Below, in pieces: positions 1-7,858 of a DNA stretch of 64,000 nt. The notes beneath the pieces are model-generated. The model saw only the letters and a program-made list of their open reading frames with translations, ran no database searches and was not told where the DNA came from. How positions within the stretch are numbered: position 1 is the stretch's first letter; each line of letters begins with the position of its first letter. The stretch comes from Ferrimonas lipolytica (GTDB lineage Bacteria > Pseudomonadota > Gammaproteobacteria > Enterobacterales > Shewanellaceae). The stretch lies in assembly GCF_012295575.1 (NCBI RefSeq), contig NZ_CP051180.1, positions 372,001-436,000 of the forward strand, in the 5' to 3' direction. A program made the translations under genes and the position numbers.

Positions 1-2
1 TG

Positions 3-524
3 TCGCTGTTCTTAGGGTTAGCGCTGTTGCTACTGGCATTGGTTGCCGCTGGTGTACTTAATAGCAATGACATTCGTCAACGCTTTCCGTTTGAATTGTG
101 GGTCATTATTACCGGCGCACTGGCGTTGGCAGAGGCGTTTCAAAGCACTGGCTTAGCACAGGTAGTTGCCAACAGTTTGCAGGCAGAGCTGAGCGACGCT
201 GGCGTGCTCACGGCATTTGCAGGCATCTATTTGTTGGCATTAGTGACAACGGAGTTGATGACCAATAACGCGGCAGCAGCACTGGTTCTACCGTTGGCGT
301 TAGGGTTGGCGGATGCCTTTGGGGTGAGTGCGATGCCATTTATTATGGCGGTAGCCTATGGCGCCAGCGCCAGTTTTATTAGTCCATTTAGTTATCAAAC
401 TCATTTGATGGTGATGAACTTAGGCAATTATCGCAAACGCGATTATGTCCAGATTGGCGTACCAATGTCGCTGCTCTATAGCGCGATAGTATTGATGTTG
501 GTACCTAAGGTGTTTCCGTTTTAG
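3..524 (+). CDS. SLC13-family anion/sodium symporter, C-terminal part (gene cut by window start)
   Basis: The reading frame is open from the first bases, so the gene begins upstream; about 174 C-terminal residues are seen. They are strongly hydrophobic, with several membrane-spanning segments. One carries TELMTNNAAAALVLPLA, the Asn/Thr-rich re-entrant signature of DASS/SLC13 permeases, and a later one carries YGASASFISPFSYQTHLMV. The protein should sit in the inner membrane and take up a di- or oxyanion with sodium. Its position 44 bp before cysC, as in sulfate-assimilation clusters of Shewanella-type genomes, suggests sulfate as substrate; that is inference from context. The TTG at 27 is an internal codon and is not proposed as the start. 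Confidence 0.8.
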   Translation, partial: SLFLGLALLLLALVAAGVLNSNDIRQRFPFELWVIITGALALAEAFQSTGLAQVVANSLQAELSDAGVLTAFAGIYLLALVTTELMTNNAAAALVLPLALGLADAFGVSAMPFIMAVAYGASASFISPFSYQTHLMVMNLGNYRKRDYVQIGVPMSLLYSAIVLMLVPKVFPF

Positions 525-568
525 TGCCTAAGGCATAAACAACAATAGTCAGGGACGATGAGGCGAGA

Positions 569-1159
569 ATGAGCAGTAACGTAGTGTGGCATCAACATCA
601 GGTCGGCCATCAGCAGCGGCAACAACTCAAAGGTCATGGGGCGGCAGTACTGTGGTTTACCGGGCTGTCTGGCTCAGGTAAGTCGACCATCGCCAATGCC
701 CTTGAGCAGCAGTTGTTGCAACGAAATATCCACAGTTATCTATTGGATGGCGATAACGTTAGGCATGGGCTTAATGGTGATTTGGGCTTTAGTGATGATG
801 ATCGGGTAGAGAACATTCGTCGAGTTGGTGAGGTATCGAAGCTGTTTGTTGACTCTGGCACCTTAGTTTTGTCGGCATTTATCTCACCGTTTCAAGCGGA
901 TCGTGACAGTGTCCGCGAGTTATTAGCTCCGGGCCAGTTCATTGAAGTGTTTGTCGACACCCCGCTGGAGGTGTGTGAAGGGCGAGACCCTAAGGGGCTT
1001 TATAAGAAAGCTCGCGCTGGTGAAATTCGCCATTTTACCGGTATCGATTCTGACTACCAGCGACCACAACAGCCTGAGATCCACCTCCATACCGCGCAGC
1101 AATCGGTGCAACAATCGGTAGAGCAGATCCTCGCTTACCTACAGCAGCGTGTGTTATGA
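569..1159 (+). CDS. cysC: Adenylyl-sulfate (APS) kinase CysC
   Basis: The 196-residue product phosphorylates adenosine 5'-phosphosulfate with ATP to give PAPS in cytoplasmic sulfate assimilation. The P-loop GLSGSGKST lies near residues 32-40. It is followed by [17 protein letters not shown] and [13 protein letters not shown], the APS-binding signatures, and by [10 protein letters not shown] and [14 protein letters not shown] near the C-terminus. Length and motif order match the family (about 200 residues). GGCGAGAATGAG gives a weak ribosome site before the ATG. The gene follows the permease by 44 bp, and its stop overlaps the next start (ATGA), so the three are probably cotranscribed. Confidence 0.95.
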   Translation: MSSNVVWHQHQVGHQQRQQLKGHGAAVLWFTGLSGSGKSTIANALEQQLLQRNIHSYLLDGDNVRHGLNGDLGFSDDDRVENIRRVGEVSKLFVDSGTLVLSAFISPFQADRDSVRELLAPGQFIEVFVDTPLEVCEGRDPKGLYKKARAGEIRHFTGIDSDYQRPQQPEIHLHTAQQSVQQSVEQILAYLQQRVL

Positions 1160-2115
1160 GCCATTACGATCTATTTAATGGCGATGCCGATGGTATCTTT
1201 GCATTAATTCAGCTGCGTAAAGCTCAGCCACGAAAGTCGATATTAGTCAGCGGAGTTAAGCGTGATATTGAGCTGCTGGCCAAGGTTGATGCGAACAATC
1301 GCGACAGCCTTACGGTGTTAGATATCTCGCTAGATAGCAATCGATCCGCGCTCCAACAAGCGTTGCTGAATGGCGCCAGTGTTGATTACGTCGATCATCA
1401 CTTTGCTGGCGAGATCCCAAGCCATCCTAAGCTAGCCACTGTGATTGAAACCGGACCGGCGTGGTGTACCAGTTTATTGGTTGATCGATTGTTGCATCAT
1501 CGCTATCCAGACTGGGCTATCGCGGGTGCCTTTGGTGATAACCTTGATACGGTTGCGAGTCATTATGGCCAACGCCTAGCGATGTCGGAGCCGCAACTGC
1601 GTCAACTACAAACCTTAGGTCGATTAGTTAACTACAACGGCTATGGATTAACACTGGATGACTTGCAGTTTACTCCAGTGGAGCTCTATCAACGGTTACT
1701 GGCATACGACGATGCTATTGCTGCCGCGCACGGGCAAGAAGTGCTGGCGCTGCAGCAGCAACATGACAGCGACATGAGCCAGACCCAAGCGCTTGAACCG
1801 CTGCAAACGAGTACTGATAGCCAAGTCTACCTGTTGCCCAACCAAGCTTGGGCACGACGTGTAAGCGGCACCCTAGCTAATCAATTACAACTGCGCCATC
1901 CACGACACGCGATTGCGATGCTGCTCCCTATTGATGGTGGCTATCAAGTGTCAGTGCGGGTACCTACTGGTTTTGCTTTAACTGCGGACAAGTTTTGTCG
2001 TCAATTTCCTACCGGTGGTGGCCGTAAGCTTGCTGCCGGTATAAATCTGCTTGAGTCATCTCAGTACGAGTTGTTGTTGCAAATGTTTAATCAACAACTG
2101 TTACCGGTGTCATGA
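1156..2115 (+). CDS. DHH-family phosphoesterase-like protein
   Basis: A 319-residue cytoplasmic protein. The N-terminus has [11 protein letters not shown], the first metal-binding aspartate cluster of DHH proteins (compare DxDG in RecJ/NrnA). LDISLDSN and DYVDHHFAG (about residues 77-85) supply the next motifs, including the DHH triad. The C-terminal part ends in a glycine-rich [12 protein letters not shown] like the DHHA1 substrate-binding loop. The family hydrolyses phosphodiester or pyrophosphate bonds in oligonucleotides or small nucleotides. A role beside cysC in degrading a sulfate-nucleotide by-product is possible but not shown. The start overlaps the cysC stop by 4 bp, implying translational coupling. 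Confidence 0.8.
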   Translation: MSHYDLFNGDADGIFALIQLRKAQPRKSILVSGVKRDIELLAKVDANNRDSLTVLDISLDSNRSALQQALLNGASVDYVDHHFAGEIPSHPKLATVIETGPAWCTSLLVDRLLHHRYPDWAIAGAFGDNLDTVASHYGQRLAMSEPQLRQLQTLGRLVNYNGYGLTLDDLQFTPVELYQRLLAYDDAIAAAHGQEVLALQQQHDSDMSQTQALEPLQTSTDSQVYLLPNQAWARRVSGTLANQLQLRHPRHAIAMLLPIDGGYQVSVRVPTGFALTADKFCRQFPTGGGRKLAAGINLLESSQYELLLQMFNQQLLPVS

Positions 2116-2270
2116 TTCAGCCCTTTGCGACATAGTTTTGAGCGAGAGAAGTCGGTTCAGATTGTATTATCAACTTTCAAAATGGCACAATGCTTGGCCT
2201 ATTCTGAATGAATAACTAAATTCCTGTGCCGCTGACATTGTGGTCTTCGGCCATAAAAAATATAGCAATT

Positions 2271-3614
2271 ATGACTCGTAAATATTTTGGCACCGATGGT
2301 GTCCGTGGCCCTGTTGGCCAGTTCCCAATTACCCCTGAATTTGCAATGCGTTTAGGCTATGCCGCCGGCACCATAATGGCCAACTCTGGCACCAAGCAGG
2401 TGATCATCGGTAAAGACCCTCGGATCTCCGGTTACATGCTGGAATCCGCTATGGAAGCAGGTTTCAGTGCCGCCGGTGTTGGGGTGCAATTGACGGGCCC
2501 GTTGCCGACTCCGGCGATTGCCTATTTGGCGCACACCTTCCGCGCGGATGCCGGTGTGGTAATCAGTGCCTCACATAACCCATACCACGATAATGGCATC
2601 AAGTTTTTCAGCCAGAGCGGAACCAAACTGACCGATGCGGATGAGCTGGCGATCGAAGCCCAGCTGGATGAAGAGATGGGCTGTGTTGAGTCTGATAAGC
2701 TCGGTAAAGTTCGTCGTATCGACGATGCGGCTGGGCGCTATATCGAATTTTGTAAAGCAAGCTTTAACAAGGATTCTAGCCTGGCGGGCATGCACATCGT
2801 GCTTGATTGCGCTAACGGTGCCACCTATCACATTGCTCCAAACGTGTTCCGCGAGCTTGGCGCCGAGTTAACCGTTATTGCCGCGCAACCAAACGGCACC
2901 AACATCAACCACAAGTGTGGTGCTACCTCAATGGGCGCGCTGGTCGCTAAGGTAAAAGAGACCGGAGCCGATATGGGCATCGCCTTTGACGGTGATGGTG
3001 ACCGCGTAATGATGGTTAATAGCGCCGGTGAGGTTATCGACGGTGACCAAATCCTGTATATCATTGCCCGTCATTTTAAGTTAGCTAATCAGCTTGATGG
3101 CGGTGTTGTTGGTACCTTGATGGCCAACCTAGGGTTTGAGCTAGCGCTAAAGGAACTCGATATTCCATTTGTTCGCTCTAAAGTGGGTGATCGCTATGTG
3201 GTTGAGCAACTGCTGCAGCACGGCTGGGACCTAGGTGGAGAAAACTCCGGTCATATCCTGTCGTTGCGCCATCACACTACCGGTGATGGCATCATTGCCG
3301 CGTTACAGGTGCTCAATGCACTGCAAGCTCGAGGCGAAACCATCGAACAGGCGCTGGCGGATCTAACTATGTTGCCACAGGTATTGGTTAACGTGCGTTT
3401 CTCGGGCAAAACTCAGCCGTTGGAAGACGCATCAGTTCAAGCGGTAGTTGCTGAAGTGGAACAAGAGATGGCAGGCCGTGGCCGAGTATTACTGCGCAAA
3501 TCTGGTACCGAGCCACTGATTCGAGTGATGGTGGAAGCGGAGCCAAGTTTCGATGTGCAGGGCTTAGCTCAGCGCATCGCTGATCAAGTTCAAATCGTTG
3601 ATCAGCAAGCGTAA
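2271..3614 (+). CDS. glmM: Phosphoglucosamine mutase GlmM
   Basis: The 447-residue enzyme interconverts glucosamine-6-phosphate and glucosamine-1-phosphate for UDP-GlcNAc, peptidoglycan and LPS synthesis. The start is set at [13 protein letters not shown] because the family begins there; an upstream in-frame GTG at 2226 would add 15 non-conserved residues. [11 protein letters not shown] (near residue 100) holds the phosphorylated serine. [11 protein letters not shown] (near 240) binds Mg2+. GGENSGH (near 325) and [12 protein letters not shown] (near 410) form the sugar- and phosphate-binding loops. Length equals the usual 445. It stands alone, about 155 bp after the DHH gene, and a clear terminator follows. 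Confidence 0.97.
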   Translation: MTRKYFGTDGVRGPVGQFPITPEFAMRLGYAAGTIMANSGTKQVIIGKDPRISGYMLESAMEAGFSAAGVGVQLTGPLPTPAIAYLAHTFRADAGVVISASHNPYHDNGIKFFSQSGTKLTDADELAIEAQLDEEMGCVESDKLGKVRRIDDAAGRYIEFCKASFNKDSSLAGMHIVLDCANGATYHIAPNVFRELGAELTVIAAQPNGTNINHKCGATSMGALVAKVKETGADMGIAFDGDGDRVMMVNSAGEVIDGDQILYIIARHFKLANQLDGGVVGTLMANLGFELALKELDIPFVRSKVGDRYVVEQLLQHGWDLGGENSGHILSLRHHTTGDGIIAALQVLNALQARGETIEQALADLTMLPQVLVNVRFSGKTQPLEDASVQAVVAEVEQEMAGRGRVLLRKSGTEPLIRVMVEAEPSFDVQGLAQRIADQVQIVDQQA

Positions 3615-3634
3615 ACTAACGCACAATTGATTTG

Positions 3635-3663
3635 CGGGAGAGGTTAACGCCTCTCCCGTTTTT
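3635..3663 (+). terminator. Rho-independent terminator after glmM
   Basis: A perfect 9-bp stem CGGGAGAGG/CCTCTCCCG with a 6-base loop is followed at once by TTTTT. It lies 20 bp after the glmM stop and 27 bp before the mak start. Confidence 0.9.
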
Positions 3664-3690
3664 GTATCAGTAAGATAAAGGATTGACGCT

Positions 3691-4590
3691 GTGCGGATTG
3701 GCATAGATTTAGGCGGCACCAAGATTGAATTAATTGCACTTGATCGCGCTGGGGTAGAGCGGTTTCGGTTACGCCGTGCCACACCACAGGGCAGTTACCC
3801 TGACACCGTCGCAACCATTGCAGCGATGGTACTGCAGTGTGAGCAGCAGCTAGGTTGCCAAGCGACAATTGGAATCGGCATTCCTGGAGTATTGTCCCGC
3901 CAAACCGGCAAGGTAAAGAACGCCAACTCGCAATGTTTAAATGGTCAAGATCTGTTAACTGATGTGGCTCAAGCGACAGGCCGGCCGGTACGGGTGGCCA
4001 ACGACGCTAACTGCTTTGCTGTTTCCGAAGCCAGTGATGGCGCCGCTGCGAATCAGCAGGTTGTTTTCGCTGCCATCATTGGTACTGGATGCGGCGCGGG
4101 CATCGTTATCGACGGTAAACCCCTTAACGGCGCTAACGGTCTTTGTGGCGAATGGGGCCATAATCCAATGCCATGGCTTGGAGCCAAAGAACATCCATTA
4201 CCGCAGTGCTTCTGCGGCCGCTACGGCTGTATTGAGCAGTTTGTTTCAGGCAGTGGCTATCAGCGCCTTTATCAGCGATTGAGTGGGGCAGCAGTGTCAG
4301 CAGAGCAGATTGAACGGTTGGCAACACAAGGGGATAAGCTTGCGCTGCAAGCTCAAGCGCAGTTGCTGCATTACCTCGCCGATGCTTTAGCTCATGTGGT
4401 TAATCTGCTCGATCCAGATTGCATTGTGCTAGGTGGCGGGCTATCCAACCTTGATTGGCTCTATCCTGCGCTTAATCAACAATTGCCGTTGCGGGTGCTT
4501 GGCCGTGAGTGCGTGACACCAGTAGTAAAGAATAAACACGGCGACTCATCTGGCGTTCGGGGTGCGGCGTGGCTGTGGGAGGCGCAGTAA
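3691..4590 (+). CDS. mak: ROK-family manno(fructo)kinase Mak
   Basis: A 299-residue cytoplasmic sugar kinase that phosphorylates fructose or mannose with ATP. The start is GTG at 3691, giving the N-terminal phosphate-binding IGIDLGGTKIELIAL. GIPGVLS, VANDANCFAVSEA and IIGTGCGAGIV follow. The ROK zinc site is GEWGHNP plus CFCGRYGCIEQF near residues 150-185, and the C-terminus KHGDSSGVRGAAWLW closely resembles E. coli Mak as I remember it. A glucokinase or N-acetylglucosamine kinase of the same family cannot be excluded. The stop TAA overlaps the ATG of the next gene by one base. Confidence 0.85.
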   Translation: MRIGIDLGGTKIELIALDRAGVERFRLRRATPQGSYPDTVATIAAMVLQCEQQLGCQATIGIGIPGVLSRQTGKVKNANSQCLNGQDLLTDVAQATGRPVRVANDANCFAVSEASDGAAANQQVVFAAIIGTGCGAGIVIDGKPLNGANGLCGEWGHNPMPWLGAKEHPLPQCFCGRYGCIEQFVSGSGYQRLYQRLSGAAVSAEQIERLATQGDKLALQAQAQLLHYLADALAHVVNLLDPDCIVLGGGLSNLDWLYPALNQQLPLRVLGRECVTPVVKNKHGDSSGVRGAAWLWEAQ

Positions 4591-5324
4591 TGGGGTTCTG
4601 GATTAAGAAGGGGATCACCGCTGCCATTTTGCCCGTGCCACTGGCTATGCTTCTGATGTTAACTGGTTGGTTACTGCTTAAACGTATGCCTCGGCTTGGT
4701 AAAGCATTGCTATGTAGCGGGCCTATCTATCTCTTGTTGTTGTCATTCTCGCCGGTATCGGTGTGGCTGGCAGACTCGTTAGAAACACGCTACCCAGTGT
4801 ATCAACAGCAGCCCGTTGACGTAGTTATGGTGCTGGGTAGTGATCACCATACTCAAGCGCAAAGGCCGATAGTGCAGCAGCTCTCGGCAATAGCCAGAGG
4901 ACGATTGTTAGAAGGGATCCGAATATGGCAGCAAAATCCCGGTGCCACTTTGGTGGTGTCTGGTTACGGCGGAACTGATCCTGTGCCGCACGCAAAGGTG
5001 ATGCAGCAGGCGGCGATTAACCTAGGGGTGCCGGCTGAGCAAATAATAATGCTCGCCAGCGCCAAAGACACCACTGAGGAAGCACAGCAAACCGCAGCCA
5101 TTATTGGAAAGCGTTCAAGTGCTTTAGTTACCTCAGCAACACACATGCACCGATCGTTAATCAACTACCGCAGAGCAGGGATGGAGCCGATTCCCGCTCC
5201 AGCGGATTTTATCGCCACTCCGAGCCGAGCATGGTATCTGTCCAGCCAAAATTTGCTTACCAGCCAACGCTCGATACACGAATATATCGGGTTACTGTGG
5301 TTACAGCTTAAAGCCTGGTTTTAG
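4590..5324 (+). CDS. elyC: ElyC/SanA/YdcF-family (DUF218) envelope protein
   Basis: A 244-residue protein with two N-terminal membrane segments (about residues 9-30 and 38-62) and a periplasmic DUF218 domain. Conserved parts are VDVVMVLGSD, GRLLEGIRIWQQNPGATLVV, the SGYGG loop, the DTTEEA acidic cluster, and VTSATHMHRSLINYRRAGM. This order and length match ElyC (about 259 residues), needed in E. coli for peptidoglycan synthesis and undecaprenyl-phosphate handling; the exact paralogue is less certain. The start is the ATG in TAATG at the mak stop rather than the upstream GTG at 4569, which lies inside mak. The 3' end overlaps the convergent DUF2982 gene by 24 bp. Confidence 0.75.
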   Translation: MGFWIKKGITAAILPVPLAMLLMLTGWLLLKRMPRLGKALLCSGPIYLLLLSFSPVSVWLADSLETRYPVYQQQPVDVVMVLGSDHHTQAQRPIVQQLSAIARGRLLEGIRIWQQNPGATLVVSGYGGTDPVPHAKVMQQAAINLGVPAEQIIMLASAKDTTEEAQQTAAIIGKRSSALVTSATHMHRSLINYRRAGMEPIPAPADFIATPSRAWYLSSQNLLTSQRSIHEYIGLLWLQLKAWF

Positions 5325-5939
5325 GGTGTCATTACGGCACTGCTTGAGCAGCGCTACCATCTCTTCGGCGCTACGATCCAGCGCCGACTCTGGCAGATAC
5401 AGCTCGAATCCTAACTGTTGTTGCAGCAGCTGTTGCTGTCGATAATACGCCGCTTGCACACCACTAAATGGGCTGTCACGGTTGTCATTAAGCAGCAGTT
5501 CACATTGATTGCAGCTTTGCGGCTGAGTCAACTGCAGTAGCGCTTTTTGCTCGACGGTAATAGCCAATGCTAAGCGAGGCCGGATGCGACTAACATGATG
5601 CAGTGGATTGCGTATTTTTATGCCGACATAAGGTAGGGCTACATCATCAAAGCGAACGATATCGACACGCTGCAGCTGCTGCCAAGGCAACAACCAGCGG
5701 CCGCGACGGTGGCGGTAGCTAATGCCTCTAGGGGTTATCGAAATTGATACCTTAGGCTCTGAGCGTTTTACCCAGCCCAAAACTAAACAAAATATGGCCA
5801 TAAGCGTCGGCCCAATCAGCCATGCTTGCGGCAGTAACTGGTGGTTAAGTAGCAGCACTACCAACATAAGCAGGGCTGCTGCCGCCATTAGGGAAAGGCT
5901 ATTCCGTTTGCTCTGTGGTTGGATCGCTATTCGTCTCAT
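5301..5939 (-). CDS. DUF2982-type membrane protein of unknown function
   Basis: A 212-residue protein with a basic N-terminus and two adjacent hydrophobic segments (about residues 17-33 and 40-57). A soluble, probably cytoplasmic domain follows with ISITPRGISYRHRRGRWLLPW. The pattern of an N-terminal membrane hairpin plus this SIT..GI..R/HR.GRW.LPW stretch is what I associate with DUF2982 of Shewanella and Vibrio. No catalytic motif is visible. It converges on and overlaps the elyC-like gene at its 3' end. Confidence 0.6.
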   Translation of the reverse strand: MRRIAIQPQSKRNSLSLMAAAALLMLVVLLLNHQLLPQAWLIGPTLMAIFCLVLGWVKRSEPKVSISITPRGISYRHRRGRWLLPWQQLQRVDIVRFDDVALPYVGIKIRNPLHHVSRIRPRLALAITVEQKALLQLTQPQSCNQCELLLNDNRDSPFSGVQAAYYRQQQLLQQQLGFELYLPESALDRSAEEMVALLKQCRNDTLKPGFKL

Positions 5940-6045
5940 TAACTAAGTGTGGCTAGGCTCTAAGGAATATGCGAATTGAAGCTCGGGTGTAGGTTTGGCT
6001 AATTGAAGGCAAGTGGCAGCATCTGCGGTGGTGCGAAGAATAAAG

Positions 6046-6065
6046 AAGGGAGCGAGTGCTCCCTT
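6046..6065 (-). terminator. Terminator of the ComEA-like gene
   Basis: On the minus strand AAGGGAGC and GCTCCCTT form an 8-bp stem with a 4-base loop, followed by CTTTATTCTT. It begins 14 bp after the stop of the helix-hairpin-helix gene. Confidence 0.7.
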
Positions 6066-6078
6066 AACAATTGAGCTA

Positions 6079-6408
6079 TTACAGCGCAATACGTTCGATA
6101 TTCTTGGCGATCAACTCGGCACCAATCCCTTTTACCTTACTTAGCTCATTAATGTTTTTAAACTTACCGTGAGTACTGCGGAACTCGACGATCGCTTGCG
6201 CTTTTTTAGCACCAATGCCAGTTAATCCATTGGCTAGCTGAGTCGCGCTGGCGGAGTTGATATTTACTCTGTTTTTCGAACTTTGGGCTTTGCTGGTGGC
6301 GCTTACCGGCGCCTTGACCGCAGCTGTTGTAGTGCCCTTGTCTGCCGACATTGCAACGGGACTGATGAATAATAACGCAGCGATAAACCATCTAGCGATA
6401 AATTGCAT
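6079..6408 (-). CDS. ComEA-family helix-hairpin-helix DNA-binding protein
   Basis: A 109-residue secreted protein. Residues 1-21 form a signal peptide ending MSADK, followed by a low-complexity linker. Residues about 48-109 hold two helix-hairpin-helix motifs: VNINSASATQLANGLTGIG, KKAQAIVEFR and INELSKVKGIGAELIAKN. This is the typical short ComEA/YbaV form without an N-terminal membrane domain. Such proteins bind double-stranded DNA non-specifically in the periplasm and support uptake. The sequence CTTAAGGAGAGAGTCATG gives a strong ribosome site at this start. The gene points away from ffs and is probably monocistronic. Confidence 0.85.
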   Translation of the reverse strand: MQFIARWFIAALLFISPVAMSADKGTTTAAVKAPVSATSKAQSSKNRVNINSASATQLANGLTGIGAKKAQAIVEFRSTHGKFKNINELSKVKGIGAELIAKNIERIAL

Positions 6409-6943
6409 GACTCTCTCCTTAAGTCAGATAAAACCCACACAATGTGAGTCCTTAACAAGATAGAAGGCCACTTTGCTAATATACAGTGGTGATATGCACC
6501 AACTTCGGTACGAATTAAGACTGTATACAATTGATTGTTATCAAAAGTGAACGATTTAGCTGCCTTATCTATGGCTGTGTACCAATTAAGTGTTGTTCTT
6601 TCTAATACAGTTAAAGCACTGCCTAGGGAGCCGCGATACAAAGGGTAAAGCACTACCGCTATTGATCTTCTGCCGCATTGGAGCAGTTCAGCGAAGCGTT
6701 TTGGGCTGCGACCTAAGGCAAGGAGAATTCCAAAAGGGGCGGAGTCCCTCTAATGCATACAACAATGTGCCGTCGCCACAGCGACATCCTCCCCTAAAAG
6801 CGCCGCAACCGGTGAAGCCGAAGACTTAAGATAAACTCCAACAGCTAACTACGACACAGCCTTATCTAACGCCAACCCAGAGGCGACATTGTGATTTTGT
6901 TGGGGGTTATTGCACAAAAGCTAAGCGAACAACCCCTTTGCAC
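6409..6943. other. Intergenic region between comEA-like gene and ffs
   Basis: I see no convincing gene here. Short open frames lack ribosome sites and family resemblance. The part 6708-6830 is a repeated sequence that recurs at the window end (listed separately). The rest is AT-rich and probably carries the promoter of the comEA-like gene near 6410-6480. Confidence 0.5.
6708..6830 (+). repeat. Copy A of a ~120-bp repeat found again at 63879-64000
   Basis: Shared landmarks in the same order are TAAGGCAA, TCCAAA(A)GGGG, TCCCTC, TAATGCATACAA, AATGTGCCG, GCGACATCC and GAAGACTT. By eye the two copies are about three-quarters identical with small gaps. It contains no gene I recognise. It could be an extragenic repeat family or part of the ffs upstream region that was duplicated. 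Confidence 0.75.
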
Positions 6944-6972
6944 TTGCATGGACTGCGAGGGATCGACATAAT
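6944..6972 (+). promoter_or_regulatory. Sigma-70 promoter of ffs
   Basis: TTGCAT (6944-6949) and CATAAT (6967-6972) are separated by exactly 17 bp. A GC-rich discriminator (GCCCCTGCGC) follows, as in stringently controlled stable-RNA promoters. Transcription would start near 6979, about 25 nt before the mature 5' end of the SRP RNA. Confidence 0.7.
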
Positions 6973-7003
6973 GCCCCTGCGCTTTCCGAGCGCACCTTTC
7001 TAT

Positions 7004-7109
7004 GGTGCCCCGGTCCTCTCGCAATGTTAATTCGTTTACCTGGTCAGGCCCGGAAGGGAGCAGCCAAGGCGGAGGATGCATGTGCCGGGATGTGGCTGGG
7101 GGGCCACCC
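7004..7109 (+). ncRNA. ffs: 4.5S signal recognition particle RNA
   Basis: The apical domain is intact: GGTCAGGCCCGGAAGGGAGC then AGCCAAGGC, containing the GGAA tetraloop region and the asymmetric internal loop that binds Ffh. The 3' part GTGCCGGGATGTGGCTGG is the family signature. The 5' GGTGCCCC pairs with GGGGGCCACC at the 3' end to close the hairpin. Length is about 106 nt, as expected for the small gammaproteobacterial form. The RNA with Ffh targets inner-membrane proteins to FtsY/SecYEG. It is also the attachment site of the transposon that begins 17 bp downstream, so a native terminator is not seen at its 3' side. Confidence 0.95.
7046..7077 (+). other. Protospacer in ffs recognised by the transposon's own guide
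   Basis: These 32 bp match the guide at 29898-29929 in 22 positions with no gap. Mismatches are at 6, 7, 12, 13, 18, 24, 26, 27, 30 and 32. The two bases before it are TC, so the base next to the target is the C of an I-F PAM while CC is not complete. There are 49 bp between the protospacer end and the transposon end, the usual I-F3 integration distance. Confidence 0.85.
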
Positions 7110-7126
7110 AAAGCTCCTTATCTATT

Positions 7127-7200
7127 TGTCGTTTGAACCATAAGTCTGCATAGCGGAAGCATAAAGCTGCATAACTGGCAGTATAAGTCTGCATAGACTA
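7127..7200 (+). repeat. Left end with three TnsB-binding repeats
   Basis: After the terminal TGTCG three related 15-mers follow: CATAAGTCTGCATAG, CATAAAGCTGCATAA and TATAAGTCTGCATAG. Tn7-type left ends carry spaced TnsB sites of this kind. The same layout, partly shortened, recurs at 31189 and 43655. Confidence 0.85.
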
Positions 7201-7208
7201 CGTTTTGA

Positions 7209-7223
7209 TGTAGTAATACTACA
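7209..7223 (+). promoter_or_regulatory. Perfect dyad TGTAGTAATACTACA before tnsA (probable operator)
   Basis: A perfect 15-bp palindrome ends 15 bp before the tnsA ATG. The pattern TGTAG-N5-CTACA is kept at 31249-31263 and 43694-43708, where the middle bases differ. Conservation of the arms but not the centre points to a protein-binding site. It differs from the CTAAG-N5-CTTAG dyad found at xre and tniQ. Confidence 0.65.
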
Positions 7224-7238
7224 AAAAGGCGACAGAAG

Positions 7239-7856
7239 ATGTACAGACGCAATCTCGGTCATTCTCGGGTCAAAAATCTCTTTCGCTTCGCCAGCCCCAA
7301 AATGAACAGCGTGCTGACGGTTGAATCGTCGCTCGAGTTCGATGCCTGCTTTCATTTTGAATATTCCCCGAAAATTGAGCATTTCGAAGCGCAGCCCCAA
7401 GGCTTTTACTACCCGTTTAACGGTCGCGACTGCGGTTACACCCCAGACTTCGCGGTAGTTGAAAATGGAGTGCGTCGGTTTATCGAAGTAAAACCGCAAC
7501 GTAAAACCCTAAACAGCGACTTCCGCAGCCGTTTCCATGCGAAACAGATAAAGGCTAAGGAATTGGGAAGCTCGTTAGTTCTGGTGACAGACAAGCAGAT
7601 TTGCGTAAACCCCATACTCAGTAACCTTAAATTACTGCATCGATATTCAGGCTTTCAGGCCATGACGCCGTTGCATCTGTATCTGCTTAAGCTCGTTAAA
7701 TGCATTGGGGTGGTGAGCGTTGCTGAACTTATAGAGGAAAGTGGTGAAGAGCCGGGCTCTGTACTAGCAACTACCTTGTCCTTGGTTGCAGGGGGCGAAA
7801 TAACAACGGATCTTCTCAATAGCACTTTGGGGTTAGATACGCGGGTCTGGTGCTAA
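7239..7856 (+). CDS. tnsA: Transposon endonuclease TnsA
   Basis: A 205-residue protein that cuts the 5' strand at the transposon ends, so that with TnsB the element is fully excised. The restriction-endonuclease-like core is visible: E33 in SSLEFDACF, D70 in YTPDFAV, and E83 with K85 in IEVKPQRK. This gives the E-D-ExK site of TnsA. The C-terminal half has a winged-helix character, where TnsA meets TnsC. The start has GGCGACAGAAG before the ATG. Length is that of stand-alone I-F3 TnsA proteins. It overlaps or abuts tnsB and runs in the same direction as ffs. Confidence 0.95.
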   Translation: MYRRNLGHSRVKNLFRFASPKMNSVLTVESSLEFDACFHFEYSPKIEHFEAQPQGFYYPFNGRDCGYTPDFAVVENGVRRFIEVKPQRKTLNSDFRSRFHAKQIKAKELGSSLVLVTDKQICVNPILSNLKLLHRYSGFQAMTPLHLYLLKLVKCIGVVSVAELIEESGEEPGSVLATTLSLVAGGEITTDLLNSTLGLDTRVWC

Positions 7857-7858
7857 AG

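Noticed and set aside
6590-6829. A reading frame across the repeat upstream of ffs
   Set aside because: Composition is unlike a protein, there is no ribosome site, and its homologue at the window end does not keep the frame.
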